Assembly (NCBI GenBank): GCA_003336485.1
Contig: QENH01000192.1
Coordinates: forward strand, 1 to 50,163
DNA length: 50,163 nucleotides
DNA from: Candidatus Methanophagales archaeon
Lineage (GTDB): Archaea > Halobacteriota > Syntropharchaeia > Alkanophagales > Methanospirareceae
Direction of reading: 5' to 3'
Shown here: positions 26,891 through 34,155 of the stretch, one piece after another
Position numbering within the stretch: position 1 is the first letter of the stretch
Layout: each line of letters starts with the position of its first letter
Position numbers and translations under genes: made by a program
Notes under the pieces: generated by a model
What the model saw: the letters and a program-made list of their open reading frames with translations, nothing else
The model's database searches: none
Told to the model about the DNA's origin: nothing

Positions 26891-28168
26891 TCATACCTCC
26901 ACATAATTGTTTATTACAGAATTTACAATCTTTTCTATAATGTGTGGAACACCTCGGAATCCGGCATACGGAGTATCCGAGATAGTAACTTCATCTATTA
27001 CCGGATAAAACATTCTTACCAGCGGTGCGCCAAGTTCCCACGCCAATTTCTTCTCCAGCGTGGACCCGAAAACCAGACCCACTCCTTTTGTCTTTATTTC
27101 CTCGTTCATCTCAAATCTGTCCGGCTCTATAAGCACCGTTTCAAAATAATCATCAATCTTCGCCTCTGCCAATGAGATATGGTTCTTTGAGGTGATCGCT
27201 AAAACCTTTACATTGAAACAGAGTTCATAACTAAGGAACCTGGCGAGGCTAAATGCATGAGCACTATCTCCAATCACCGCAACTGACGTATCATAGACGC
27301 CCTGCAGGAAAAGGAATATGTTCTCGATACGCTCTTTAATCCGCTCTCTCTCGGTCTCAATAAATTCTTGATTTAGCGCCTTATTCAAACCCCTTGTTAT
27401 GAGGTCCAGGAACTCAATGCTGTTATTCAAGCCAATGGGATAGGGGGTTATAACATAAGGCAGATCAAATTTCTGCTGCATGATCTTTGCACTTTCCAAG
27501 CCATCTCCGCCCAGTACGACATTAAGAGATGCTTTTGGTGCTTTTCTTATCTCATCGAAACTGGAACTGGTTAATATAGCATTGATTGTTATCCCCTGGC
27601 TGTTTAACATGCGTTTGATCTCCAAGAGATCGGCATACGCATTAACATCATCGTCTTTAACGCCGATCAGATTGACAATGTCACTTTCCTTTTCACAAGG
27701 GCCCATAAATCGGATAAGTTCCGCTAATGTCTCTTCATAGCCCATCCATGCAGGCCCCTCATAGCCACCTGTGCTTAGAGCGGTGAGTTCCGCAGGTATC
27801 TCCTCTTTCATTGCATGCACCACTCCTTCTACATCATCGCCCATGATGGCAGGGGCACTACAATTGCAAACAGCAATTAATGCAGGCTTGAAATCAATAT
27901 ACGATTCCATTATAGCTTCCGTCAGCCGTCCCTCGGCACCATAGACCATATCCTGCGCGCGTAAGCCACTACTGACTATTCTAATGTCATTTTGATTAGA
28001 GCCCAGTGCCCGGAGAAGTAATACACCGCAATGACAGCCTGGTCGTGCATGGACAATAGTTATCGCATCTTTAACACCGGCTATTGCTCTCGCAGCACCT
28101 ACTAATTTACAGTCCTGCGTAGGGTCATAAACCAGACCCTCCCTCGTTTTTATTCCTGCGTTGTTCAT
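26891..28168 (-). CDS. Nitrogenase component 1-like protein, short K/beta type (module I)
   Basis: 425 residues. The three cluster-ligand motifs are complete with extra cysteines nearby: TQDCKLVGAARA (Cys20), ARPGCHCGVLL (Cys45, Cys47) and AVCNCSAPAIMGDD (Cys101, Cys103). MVYGAEGRLTEAI and the C-terminal YAGFRGVPHIIEKIVNS are shared with the module II K protein (YAGFRGVLTWLESIVNS), its closest relative here. It pairs with the D-like protein encoded 162 nt upstream, a gap filled by a truncated S23/IVS-type gene. The start at ATG 28168 gives an N-terminus matching the paralogues. Confidence 0.87.
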   Translation of the reverse strand: MNNAGIKTREGLVYDPTQDCKLVGAARAIAGVKDAITIVHARPGCHCGVLLLRALGSNQNDIRIVSSGLRAQDMVYGAEGRLTEAIMESYIDFKPALIAVCNCSAPAIMGDDVEGVVHAMKEEIPAELTALSTGGYEGPAWMGYEETLAELIRFMGPCEKESDIVNLIGVKDDDVNAYADLLEIKRMLNSQGITINAILTSSSFDEIRKAPKASLNVVLGGDGLESAKIMQQKFDLPYVITPYPIGLNNSIEFLDLITRGLNKALNQEFIETERERIKERIENIFLFLQGVYDTSVAVIGDSAHAFSLARFLSYELCFNVKVLAITSKNHISLAEAKIDDYFETVLIEPDRFEMNEEIKTKGVGLVFGSTLEKKLAWELGAPLVRMFYPVIDEVTISDTPYAGFRGVPHIIEKIVNSVINNYVEV

Positions 28169-28196
28169 TTTATACCTGGTTTTTATGTTTTAGGTG

Positions 28197-28313
28197 CTAT
28201 GTTTTAGGTTTTTTTAGGGAATTGAAATCTTGTGTAACTTGATACACCCCTATCACGAACTCATAGCTCTTCTGCCACACCTTCAAATCCTCAAAACCTG
28301 TTATTTGCTCCAT
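28197..28313 (-). pseudogene. Truncated four-helix-bundle (S23/IVS-type) protein remnant
   Basis: A 38-codon frame, ATG 28311-28313 to TAG 28197-28199, begins MEQITGFEDLKVWQKSYEFV and continues VYQVTQDFN. The FEDLKVWQK-(6)-VY-x-T-x-DF pattern is the first helix and turn of the four-helix-bundle proteins encoded by 23S rRNA intervening sequences and elsewhere (about 115-125 residues). Only the first third remains; it ends in Lys-rich text from an A-run and a TAG. It sits between the D- and K-like genes of module I, so it is probably the scar of an insertion and deletion there. Confidence 0.65.
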
Positions 28314-28317
28314 CTCT

Positions 28318-28345
28318 CACACCTCACACTTCACACCTCACACTT
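28318..28345. repeat. Two exact tandem copies of a 14-bp unit
   Basis: The unit CACACCTCACACTT is repeated twice without a mismatch (28318-28331, 28332-28345). The second copy covers the last codons of the module I D-like gene (KCEV and the stop) and the first lies in the spacer, so a copy-number change would alter the gene end. Confidence 0.7.
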
Positions 28346-29833
28346 ATCCCCTATCGCACCCTCCCTAAGACGCACAAACATGTCGGCCAATTTTGCCCAA
28401 TGAGGAATCAGATTGGTTCTACGAGTGTCATATTCCAACATAGACAATAGCGGTTTCCGCCGTTGAGGTTTTTTAAGTGCCTCTTTTAATTGTATGGCTA
28501 GTTCGATAGGGCACTCGAAACCCACTCTTTGATGATGTAGCATGAACTCAAGCGGGTTAAATGTTCTTATGCCTGCTTTATCTAATTCATAGACGGCGTT
28601 ACTTAAACTGGATAAAACAGCTAAGTCCGTACCGGTTTTTTTCATCGCTTTTCGTTCCTCTTCTGTCGTTGGATTCACCAGTACTTCTGGATCGGAACCA
28701 TATTTCTTCGCCCATTCCAGCGACATATCCAATATTTCCTGTATCGCATCTTCGGAAAGCAGCCGTTCTAAACCAAGCGTGTTATAGATTATCACACTTG
28801 CCTCCATACCCATATCTTGTAATAACATCACTTCGAGGCTATGAAGCCCGCCCATAGCGGTATAAGCGACTTTTTTGCCCGCCAGCCCCTTTCTAACCGC
28901 CAAAAGCCGCCCCTTTGCTTCGCTTTTACGCCGTTCTAATACCTCTTCTGCTTCGCCTTCCTTATCCATACGTTTAGCGATTTCTGTAAACACTCTTGTG
29001 CTCCCTTCAATCCCATAAGGACTTAATAACTCGGCATTCCTGCTTTCTTTATAACTATCCCATGCCACGGTTTCGTAATGGTCAACATCTAGTCTCTCCT
29101 TCATCAGTTTTGTCCATGCCATGGGATAATCGGTAATGGTAAGCTCAGCCATTGGCAAATCTAACAGATCTTTCACGCGGGTATGGTCAAAGCAGACTTT
29201 GTTTATTTTTATGCCCATCTCACGCAGCACCGAAGCCATCTCATCGGTCTTTAAACCCGCACCATGAATAGGAAAGGTGATGATATTCACAGAGCCTTCG
29301 TTTTTAGCTATCTCTTCCTTTTCTATACCATTGCAGATCATCTGGTCTGTAATGGCATATAGCGAGTCCTGATACCCAACGGGTTTTGATTTTTCAGTAA
29401 AATCGCCAGTTGTGTAAACAACCTCGCAACCAACATCCCCTTTTGTCTCTTCTATCACAGCTTTAAAGTCATCACCGATTAAATCGCTTGCGCAAGTTGT
29501 TATCACCACAATCAGATTCGGATGATACCGTTTTTCCGTCTCCTGTATGCCCAGACGTAATTTATCTTCACCGCCATAAACAACATCTAAATCGTTCATG
29601 TCTGTGCATGGCGTATCGTAGAATGGTAAATACGGTCTGAATGGGTTTATCTTCCTCTGATATGAGCATCCGATAGGACCATGTATCAGTGGAATTGCAT
29701 CCTCAATTGCATCTGCAACCATCAAGGCACCAGAAATCTTGCCCGGTATGGCTGTTATCCCATGTAGTGGCAGAGAACAGTAGGCATTAATAAGCGGTCT
29801 TAAAAAACCTGCTGACACGCCTTCATGCATCAT
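28331..29833 (-). CDS. Nitrogenase component 1-like protein, D/alpha type (module I)
   Basis: 500 residues. Ligand-type cysteines are HGPIGCSYQRKINP (Cys56), DTPCTDMND (Cys76) and ITTCASDLIGDD (Cys114); the classical first position is Ser/Gly (GKISGALMVA). The QRKINPFRPY segment is shared with the module II D protein (QRRINPCRGW) and the LIPHWAKLADMF C-terminus with module III. It overlaps the upstream methyltransferase by 11 nt; Met2 three bases later is an alternative start. Together with the K-like protein and the NifH-like reductase downstream it forms the most complete module by ligand count. Confidence 0.87.
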   Translation of the reverse strand: MMHEGVSAGFLRPLINAYCSLPLHGITAIPGKISGALMVADAIEDAIPLIHGPIGCSYQRKINPFRPYLPFYDTPCTDMNDLDVVYGGEDKLRLGIQETEKRYHPNLIVVITTCASDLIGDDFKAVIEETKGDVGCEVVYTTGDFTEKSKPVGYQDSLYAITDQMICNGIEKEEIAKNEGSVNIITFPIHGAGLKTDEMASVLREMGIKINKVCFDHTRVKDLLDLPMAELTITDYPMAWTKLMKERLDVDHYETVAWDSYKESRNAELLSPYGIEGSTRVFTEIAKRMDKEGEAEEVLERRKSEAKGRLLAVRKGLAGKKVAYTAMGGLHSLEVMLLQDMGMEASVIIYNTLGLERLLSEDAIQEILDMSLEWAKKYGSDPEVLVNPTTEEERKAMKKTGTDLAVLSSLSNAVYELDKAGIRTFNPLEFMLHHQRVGFECPIELAIQLKEALKKPQRRKPLLSMLEYDTRRTNLIPHWAKLADMFVRLREGAIGDKCEV

Positions 29834-30686
29834 TTCTCCTCTCCCCTAAAGAATTTAGCTCACTATTCTCACTTTCTTTCGCCCACCAAATCATCGCGGT
29901 CTTCATATTCTGTTTTAATGATAGCATACCATCATCTTCTACCAGATTCTCAGATAGGTATGCTCTCAGCTTCTCTTCGCTATCTTCGGCTAGGTCTATC
30001 CAGCCCTTAAAATGCTGAATATAATGCTGAACCGCAACATCGAGATCAGGAAATCGCATCTCAAACTCGGAATCCATTATAGCCACATTTGCATATATGC
30101 CGAGCTGATAGAGTATGTTGTAAAGATATATGTAGTCCGGGCTGGGCTTTCCACTATGAATCGTTGACCAAAACGAATTTTTTGCCGTTTTATGGCCTGC
30201 ACCGGTGAAGATATAAACATAACGTTTCGCAGCATCGTTCATCTTCAAAAGTGTTGACCTTATCTCTTTCATCACAATTGAATAGGACGCAAGAACAACA
30301 TCATGCTCTCCCGCGTCTATATCTTTTCCTAGTTCTACGTCTTCCCATTTCTTGCCTATGCATCTTATATTCGATACTTCTTCCTTCGATGCATTCTCCG
30401 TTAAGCGAGTAAGCATACCCGCAGAAGGTTCTATCGCAGTAAGAGCAGCTGCAGCCTTTGCAAGCGGTATAGTAACGGTGCCTGGACCTGCACCGATGTC
30501 AAGAATCGTATAATCCGGTTCTATTACTATTCGTGAGAGGATCATCTCCACCCGATTGCTCTGCTTTATCACTCCCTCGAACTGATCGACTCGCCCATCC
30601 CAATATTCCGGTTTTACAGCTCGCTGTCCCCAACTTGACTCTTCTAATGCTTTCCGCCACATTCCTGGCCAGTCTATTTCTTCCAT
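29823..30686 (-). CDS. SAM-dependent methyltransferase heading module I
   Basis: 287 residues. Motif I is ILDIGAGPGTVTIPLA (about 61-76), then LTAIEPSAGMLTRL, GKKWEDVELG and VYIFTGAGHKTAKNSFW. It is the paralogue of the methyltransferase at 25121 (shared N-terminal DW-x-x-MWRKALEESSWGQ-type start, KKWED and GAGH motifs). The long helical C-terminus (VQHYIQHFKGWIDLAEDSEE) is also shared and may be a substrate lid. It is 33 nt after the transporter ATPase, so uptake and modification genes are co-transcribed. Whether it acts on a small molecule or protein is unknown; context favours a cofactor. Confidence 0.84.
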   Translation of the reverse strand: MEEIDWPGMWRKALEESSWGQRAVKPEYWDGRVDQFEGVIKQSNRVEMILSRIVIEPDYTILDIGAGPGTVTIPLAKAAAALTAIEPSAGMLTRLTENASKEEVSNIRCIGKKWEDVELGKDIDAGEHDVVLASYSIVMKEIRSTLLKMNDAAKRYVYIFTGAGHKTAKNSFWSTIHSGKPSPDYIYLYNILYQLGIYANVAIMDSEFEMRFPDLDVAVQHYIQHFKGWIDLAEDSEEKLRAYLSENLVEDDGMLSLKQNMKTAMIWWAKESENSELNSLGERRNDA

Positions 30687-30719
30687 TTTTTTGGTTTTTA
30701 AATTAAGCGAAACTCACAC

Positions 30720-31508
30720 CTAATTCCCACTCCCATTTTGTTCTACCGGTTTTAGAGGTACGATATAAGGTTTTCCATCGTGATTCGCCACTTTCACTTC
30801 GACACCGTAAACGTGTTCGATATTATCGGGCGTGAGTGCGGAAACAGGGTTCCCAGCAGAAAAAATCTTACCGCTGTTCATCATTACAATCCGATCTGCG
30901 TATCTAGAAGCTAAGTTGAGGTCGTGAATAGCCATAATCGCCGAGATTCGCTTCTCTACTACTATATTCTTTATGATGTCCATCACCTCAAGCTGGCATT
31001 TGATGTCGAGATTAGAAGTAGGCTCATCGAGTAAAAGGACCTCGGGCTCTTGCGTGAGTGCTCTCGCTATAAACACTTTCTGCTGTTGACCGCCGCTAAG
31101 CTCGTTAATGTCACGCATGGCGAATTCCTGGATGTTCAGCATTTTCAGCATCGCTAAAACAATTTCAGTGTCTTTTTCGCTGCTTCGCCAGCCGATATGT
31201 GGACGTCTACCCATGAGAACCGTATCAAAGACAGTAGCAGGAAAGACCTGAGAAGTAGTTTGAGGGATATAGCCCACTCTTTTGGCGAGTTCCATCTGAT
31301 GCATCGCCTTTATATCCTGCCCATCAAGCAGTATGGTGCCCTTCTGAGGTGCTAAAATACGGTCTATACAGCGGATAAGAGTAGATTTACCCGCTCCGTT
31401 TGGTCCCACTATGCCTAACATCTCCGATGCCGCAAGCTCTATACAGACATCCTTGAGCACTGGCACGCTCCCATAACCGAACTCCACTTCTTTTACTTTT
31501 AGTTTCAT
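30720..31508 (-). CDS. ABC transporter ATP-binding protein, BtuD/FepC type
   Basis: 262 residues with all ATPase motifs: Walker A GPNGAGKST, Q-loop GYIPQTT, signature LSGGQQQKVFIARAL, Walker B EVLLLDEPTSNLD and H-loop AIHDLNLA. Length and motif wording fit the cobalamin/iron-siderophore class. It would act as a cytoplasmic dimer under the FecCD-type permease encoded 34 nt upstream. This is the only importer ATPase in the window although 14 SBP genes are present, so it probably serves several of them. The leader before its ATG is a purine-rich GA repeat on the mRNA. Confidence 0.93.
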   Translation of the reverse strand: MKLKVKEVEFGYGSVPVLKDVCIELAASEMLGIVGPNGAGKSTLIRCIDRILAPQKGTILLDGQDIKAMHQMELAKRVGYIPQTTSQVFPATVFDTVLMGRRPHIGWRSSEKDTEIVLAMLKMLNIQEFAMRDINELSGGQQQKVFIARALTQEPEVLLLDEPTSNLDIKCQLEVMDIIKNIVVEKRISAIMAIHDLNLASRYADRIVMMNSGKIFSAGNPVSALTPDNIEHVYGVEVKVANHDGKPYIVPLKPVEQNGSGN

Positions 31509-31536
31509 TTCTCTTCTCTTCTCTTCTCCTCTCCTC
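31509..31536. repeat. Short pyrimidine-rich simple repeat (GA-rich in mRNA)
   Basis: Repeated CTCTT/TCTCC units fill the gap between permease and ATPase genes. In the transcript they read as GAGAA/GGAGA, which supplies several overlapping SD-like sites. A longer tract of the same kind lies at 43682-43751. Confidence 0.45.
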
Positions 31537-31542
31537 GCCTTT

Positions 31543-32628
31543 TCACCAAAACTCCTTCTTCTTTCTTAAAATCAAGTAGAGGAACAAAGGACCGCCCATG
31601 AACGCTGTGATTACTCCTACCGGAAGAATCACAGGTGCTATGATTGTTCTGGCGATGGTATCGGCACCAAGCAAAAGAGCACCGCCAAACAGACCTGACG
31701 CAGGGATTAAAAATCGGTTGTCTCCTCCGATAACCATACGGCACATGTGCGGAGCAACTAATCCTATAAAACCAATGGTTCCGGTGAAGCAGACAATGGC
31801 TGCAGTCATCAATGAAGCAAGCATCAGTATAAGGACTCTGGTTCGCCCTACATTAACGCCGAGGCTCTTTGCTGTTTCATCGCCGGCGCCCATCACATTC
31901 AAGTCCCACGACTTCCACATAAGCGGGACTAAGCAGCATGCAAGCACAACTGAGACAGGTAATAGATCATCCCAAGAGGCTTTGCCTAGACTGCCAACCA
32001 TCCAGAAGTAAGCTTCTTTCACCGCTTCCGGTTCTGAGAAGTACATTAATAAAGTTGTCGCGGCACTAAAGATGTATAATATCGCGATACCGGCAAGGAT
32101 CATAGTCTCGGGTGTCGCTCTTTTGTACCGTGTCAAACCGAGAATAATAAATGTGGGGATTAGCGAGAATAGGAATGCATTCCCTATGATGAGATACTCG
32201 CCTGCGAGAACACCAGCACCTAAAAGGATGGCAACGGCAGCGCCAAATCCCGCGCCGGCCGATATACCAAGTGTAAAGGGGCTTGCAAGTGGATTCCTTA
32301 GTATCGCTTGCATCACTGTGCCCGCAATTGCGAGTCCTACCCCTGCTAGGATGGCCATTAAGATGCGGGGCAGTCTCAAGTTCCAGACACATACGTCTGC
32401 AAGCCAGGAGGTAGAGAAATACGTGGGGATGAATTTATGCAGAATTGTAGAATACGTTTCGAGGAAGCTGATGTCCGCGGAGCCAAGCGTTGCCGCTATA
32501 CCGGCGAGAATGAAAATTGCGATGATGCAGATGAGAATAAAGATGATTTTCCGCCCAACGAATTTTTTATATTCCGCCTTTATTTCCGCGTCTTTTGTTT
32601 CCGTTATCGTTTCGTTACTATTGGTCAT
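31543..32628 (-). CDS. ABC transporter permease, FecCD/BtuC family
   Basis: 361 residues with about ten membrane segments. Family motifs are NLRLPRILMAILAGVGLAI, the AGTVMQAILRNPLASPFTLG stretch, GISAGAGFGAA, and near the end TIGFIGLVAPHMCRM and LLLGADTIART. The N-terminal 25 residues are polar and cytoplasmic. As a homodimer with the ATPase it would import a cobalamin-like or iron-chelate ligand delivered by an SBP. It follows the SBP at 32641-33915 by 12 nt, giving a standard F-C-D operon with the SBP first. No second permease is encoded here. Confidence 0.93.
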   Translation of the reverse strand: MTNSNETITETKDAEIKAEYKKFVGRKIIFILICIIAIFILAGIAATLGSADISFLETYSTILHKFIPTYFSTSWLADVCVWNLRLPRILMAILAGVGLAIAGTVMQAILRNPLASPFTLGISAGAGFGAAVAILLGAGVLAGEYLIIGNAFLFSLIPTFIILGLTRYKRATPETMILAGIAILYIFSAATTLLMYFSEPEAVKEAYFWMVGSLGKASWDDLLPVSVVLACCLVPLMWKSWDLNVMGAGDETAKSLGVNVGRTRVLILMLASLMTAAIVCFTGTIGFIGLVAPHMCRMVIGGDNRFLIPASGLFGGALLLGADTIARTIIAPVILPVGVITAFMGGPLFLYLILRKKKEFW

Positions 32629-32640
32629 TTTCCATTTTGT

Positions 32641-33915
32641 TCAGCTTGCTAGGGCAGGATACACAAAAAAGCCATCCTCATGTACGTTAAAGTGCAGACC
32701 TTTGTGGAATCTGTCCAGATATTCCTGATGGATTGCTTCGGGGTCTAAATCATTGAAGAGATTTGGGTGGAACCATTTTGCCATGTATGCAATGCCTACA
32801 AATCGTTTTGGCTTGCAAAGGAAACAACTGCCTATTACATAAACGTTTCCGTTTTTCACTGCTGTAACATTAGCCAATTCTGGACGGTTCATAATTTCAT
32901 CCCTTAGAGTCTTCAATTCCGTTATATCCGTTGTACTATACCCTCCCAATGGCCATTTTTCTTTTATTATGATCTCAGGATTACGTTTAATCACCTCTTC
33001 CGGATCCACAGTATTGTAATAATAGCCCTCCAAATCATCGAAGATATTGTTTCCACCTGCCATCTCCATCTCCAGACAGCGACAACTTTCTTTCACAATG
33101 GTATAGTAAGGCTTATATCCCTCAAAGTAAACTTTTGGTCTATTCTCCTCGGGAATTCCGTCTACTAGTCCTATAATGTCGTTTATTTCTCTTTCGTAGA
33201 ACTCGGTGAACTCATCTGACTCATCTTCTTTATCAAGGATATACCCGAGCTTTCGTATCTCTTCTACATAGTTATTTATCTTGTAGCAATCGATGCGAAG
33301 CACTGTGATACCGGCGGATTCAAGTGTATTTGCAAGATCATTAACTCCATGACCTGTACCTGTCAAAGTATATATCATGACCATATCTGGCTGTAAGCTC
33401 ATCATCTTTTCAATATCGTAGGGATTGCCACCTATGCTTTGTTCCTCGCTAAACTCAGGGAAGAATACTTTTCCCGATAGCGTCCATTGGGACAACCCGA
33501 CAATTCTATTCATCTCCAGCTTGAGTGCTCGCAACGTTTCAACGTGGTGGCCATGAGTAGTAACTATCCACTCCACCGGCTTTTTGATCGTCACGATTCT
33601 CCCAGCGGTATCGACGATCGTAAGCTCCTCCTCCTTACCCACGATAACTAACTTTATCTGTACAAAATCCAGCGGGTTTATTTCGCCATCGTATTTTGCG
33701 TCCGCGAATTCCGTTTCAGACTTCTCACCGAAGAAAATCAGCTTTACGTACGTTAAATCACGCATGTCAATCGTATCGTCTTCATTTGCATTGCCGTAGA
33801 TGTCAAGGACAAAATCGACTTCTTCCGCCGCAATTGTCGTTGCAGGTAAAGCCGCTAAAAACAACGAACACAGTAGTACTACTATACCCATGAATGCTAA
33901 CCGCTTCATTTTCAT
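32641..33915 (-). CDS. Dockerin-bearing substrate-binding protein of the importer operon (SBP 8)
   Basis: 424 residues: signal peptide to about 31 (LFLAALPATTIAAEE), dockerin about 32-95 (VDFVLDIYGNANEDD, with Asp for Gly before the first loop), linker TIVDTAGRIVTIKKPVEWIV, then the binding domain (LSLQPDMVMIYTLTGTGHGV; EMEMAGGNNIFDDLEGYY). A Cys-rich ESCRCLEME precedes the ligand loop. The C-terminus is HPNLFNDLDPEAIHQEYLDRF and FFVYPALAS. It is first gene after promoter copy B and lies directly before the permease, so it is the SBP most certainly tied to this transporter. Confidence 0.9.
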   Translation of the reverse strand: MKMKRLAFMGIVVLLCSLFLAALPATTIAAEEVDFVLDIYGNANEDDTIDMRDLTYVKLIFFGEKSETEFADAKYDGEINPLDFVQIKLVIVGKEEELTIVDTAGRIVTIKKPVEWIVTTHGHHVETLRALKLEMNRIVGLSQWTLSGKVFFPEFSEEQSIGGNPYDIEKMMSLQPDMVMIYTLTGTGHGVNDLANTLESAGITVLRIDCYKINNYVEEIRKLGYILDKEDESDEFTEFYEREINDIIGLVDGIPEENRPKVYFEGYKPYYTIVKESCRCLEMEMAGGNNIFDDLEGYYYNTVDPEEVIKRNPEIIIKEKWPLGGYSTTDITELKTLRDEIMNRPELANVTAVKNGNVYVIGSCFLCKPKRFVGIAYMAKWFHPNLFNDLDPEAIHQEYLDRFHKGLHFNVHEDGFFVYPALAS

Positions 33916-33958
33916 TTTCTTTGTTTTCCTTCCTTAATACGGTATGTTATAGAGCACA

Positions 33959-34007
33959 GTATTTATAGCTCCCATTTTCGGTAATACATATTACCTTGCA
34001 GGGTAAG
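33959..34007 (-). promoter_or_regulatory. Shared promoter/operator element, copy B
   Basis: Plus-strand order: GTATTTATA (TATA box), CCCATTTTC, GGTAATACATATTACC (33980-33995) and GGGTAAG (34001-34007). The core is an inverted repeat with 7-bp arms GGTAATA/TATTACC around CA, the best palindrome of the five copies, and a further GGTAA starts 22 bp after the first. The TATA box is about 45 nt before the ATG of SBP 8. It drives the importer and modules I and II. The remaining sequence to 34155 shows no gene. Confidence 0.78.
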
Positions 34008-34155
34008 TGTGATGGACAAACCACAGTAAAACACATTTGGGCTAATAAATGTTATTCTTACTGCTGCCATGCAACTCTTTTCGTATTTGAAGGTATGAAT
34101 TGTCAGGTGTCTGTATCCTAACCCCTAAAACACAAACAAATACCGCCATTCTCTT

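Noticed and set aside
28318-28345. CRISPR-like repeat
   Set aside because: There are only two adjacent 14-bp copies with no spacers; it is a simple tandem duplication.
1073-29833. A true nitrogen-fixation (nif) cluster
   Set aside because: No nifB, nifE/N or nifI genes are present, the K-like proteins are about 100 residues too short, and several cluster-ligand cysteines are substituted. A nitrogenase-like function is favoured.
31505-31744. Minus-strand 79-codon ORF overlapping the permease 3' end, and the similar 32066-32392 frame
   Set aside because: They lie inside the well-supported FecCD permease in other frames and show Arg/Ser-rich shadow composition.
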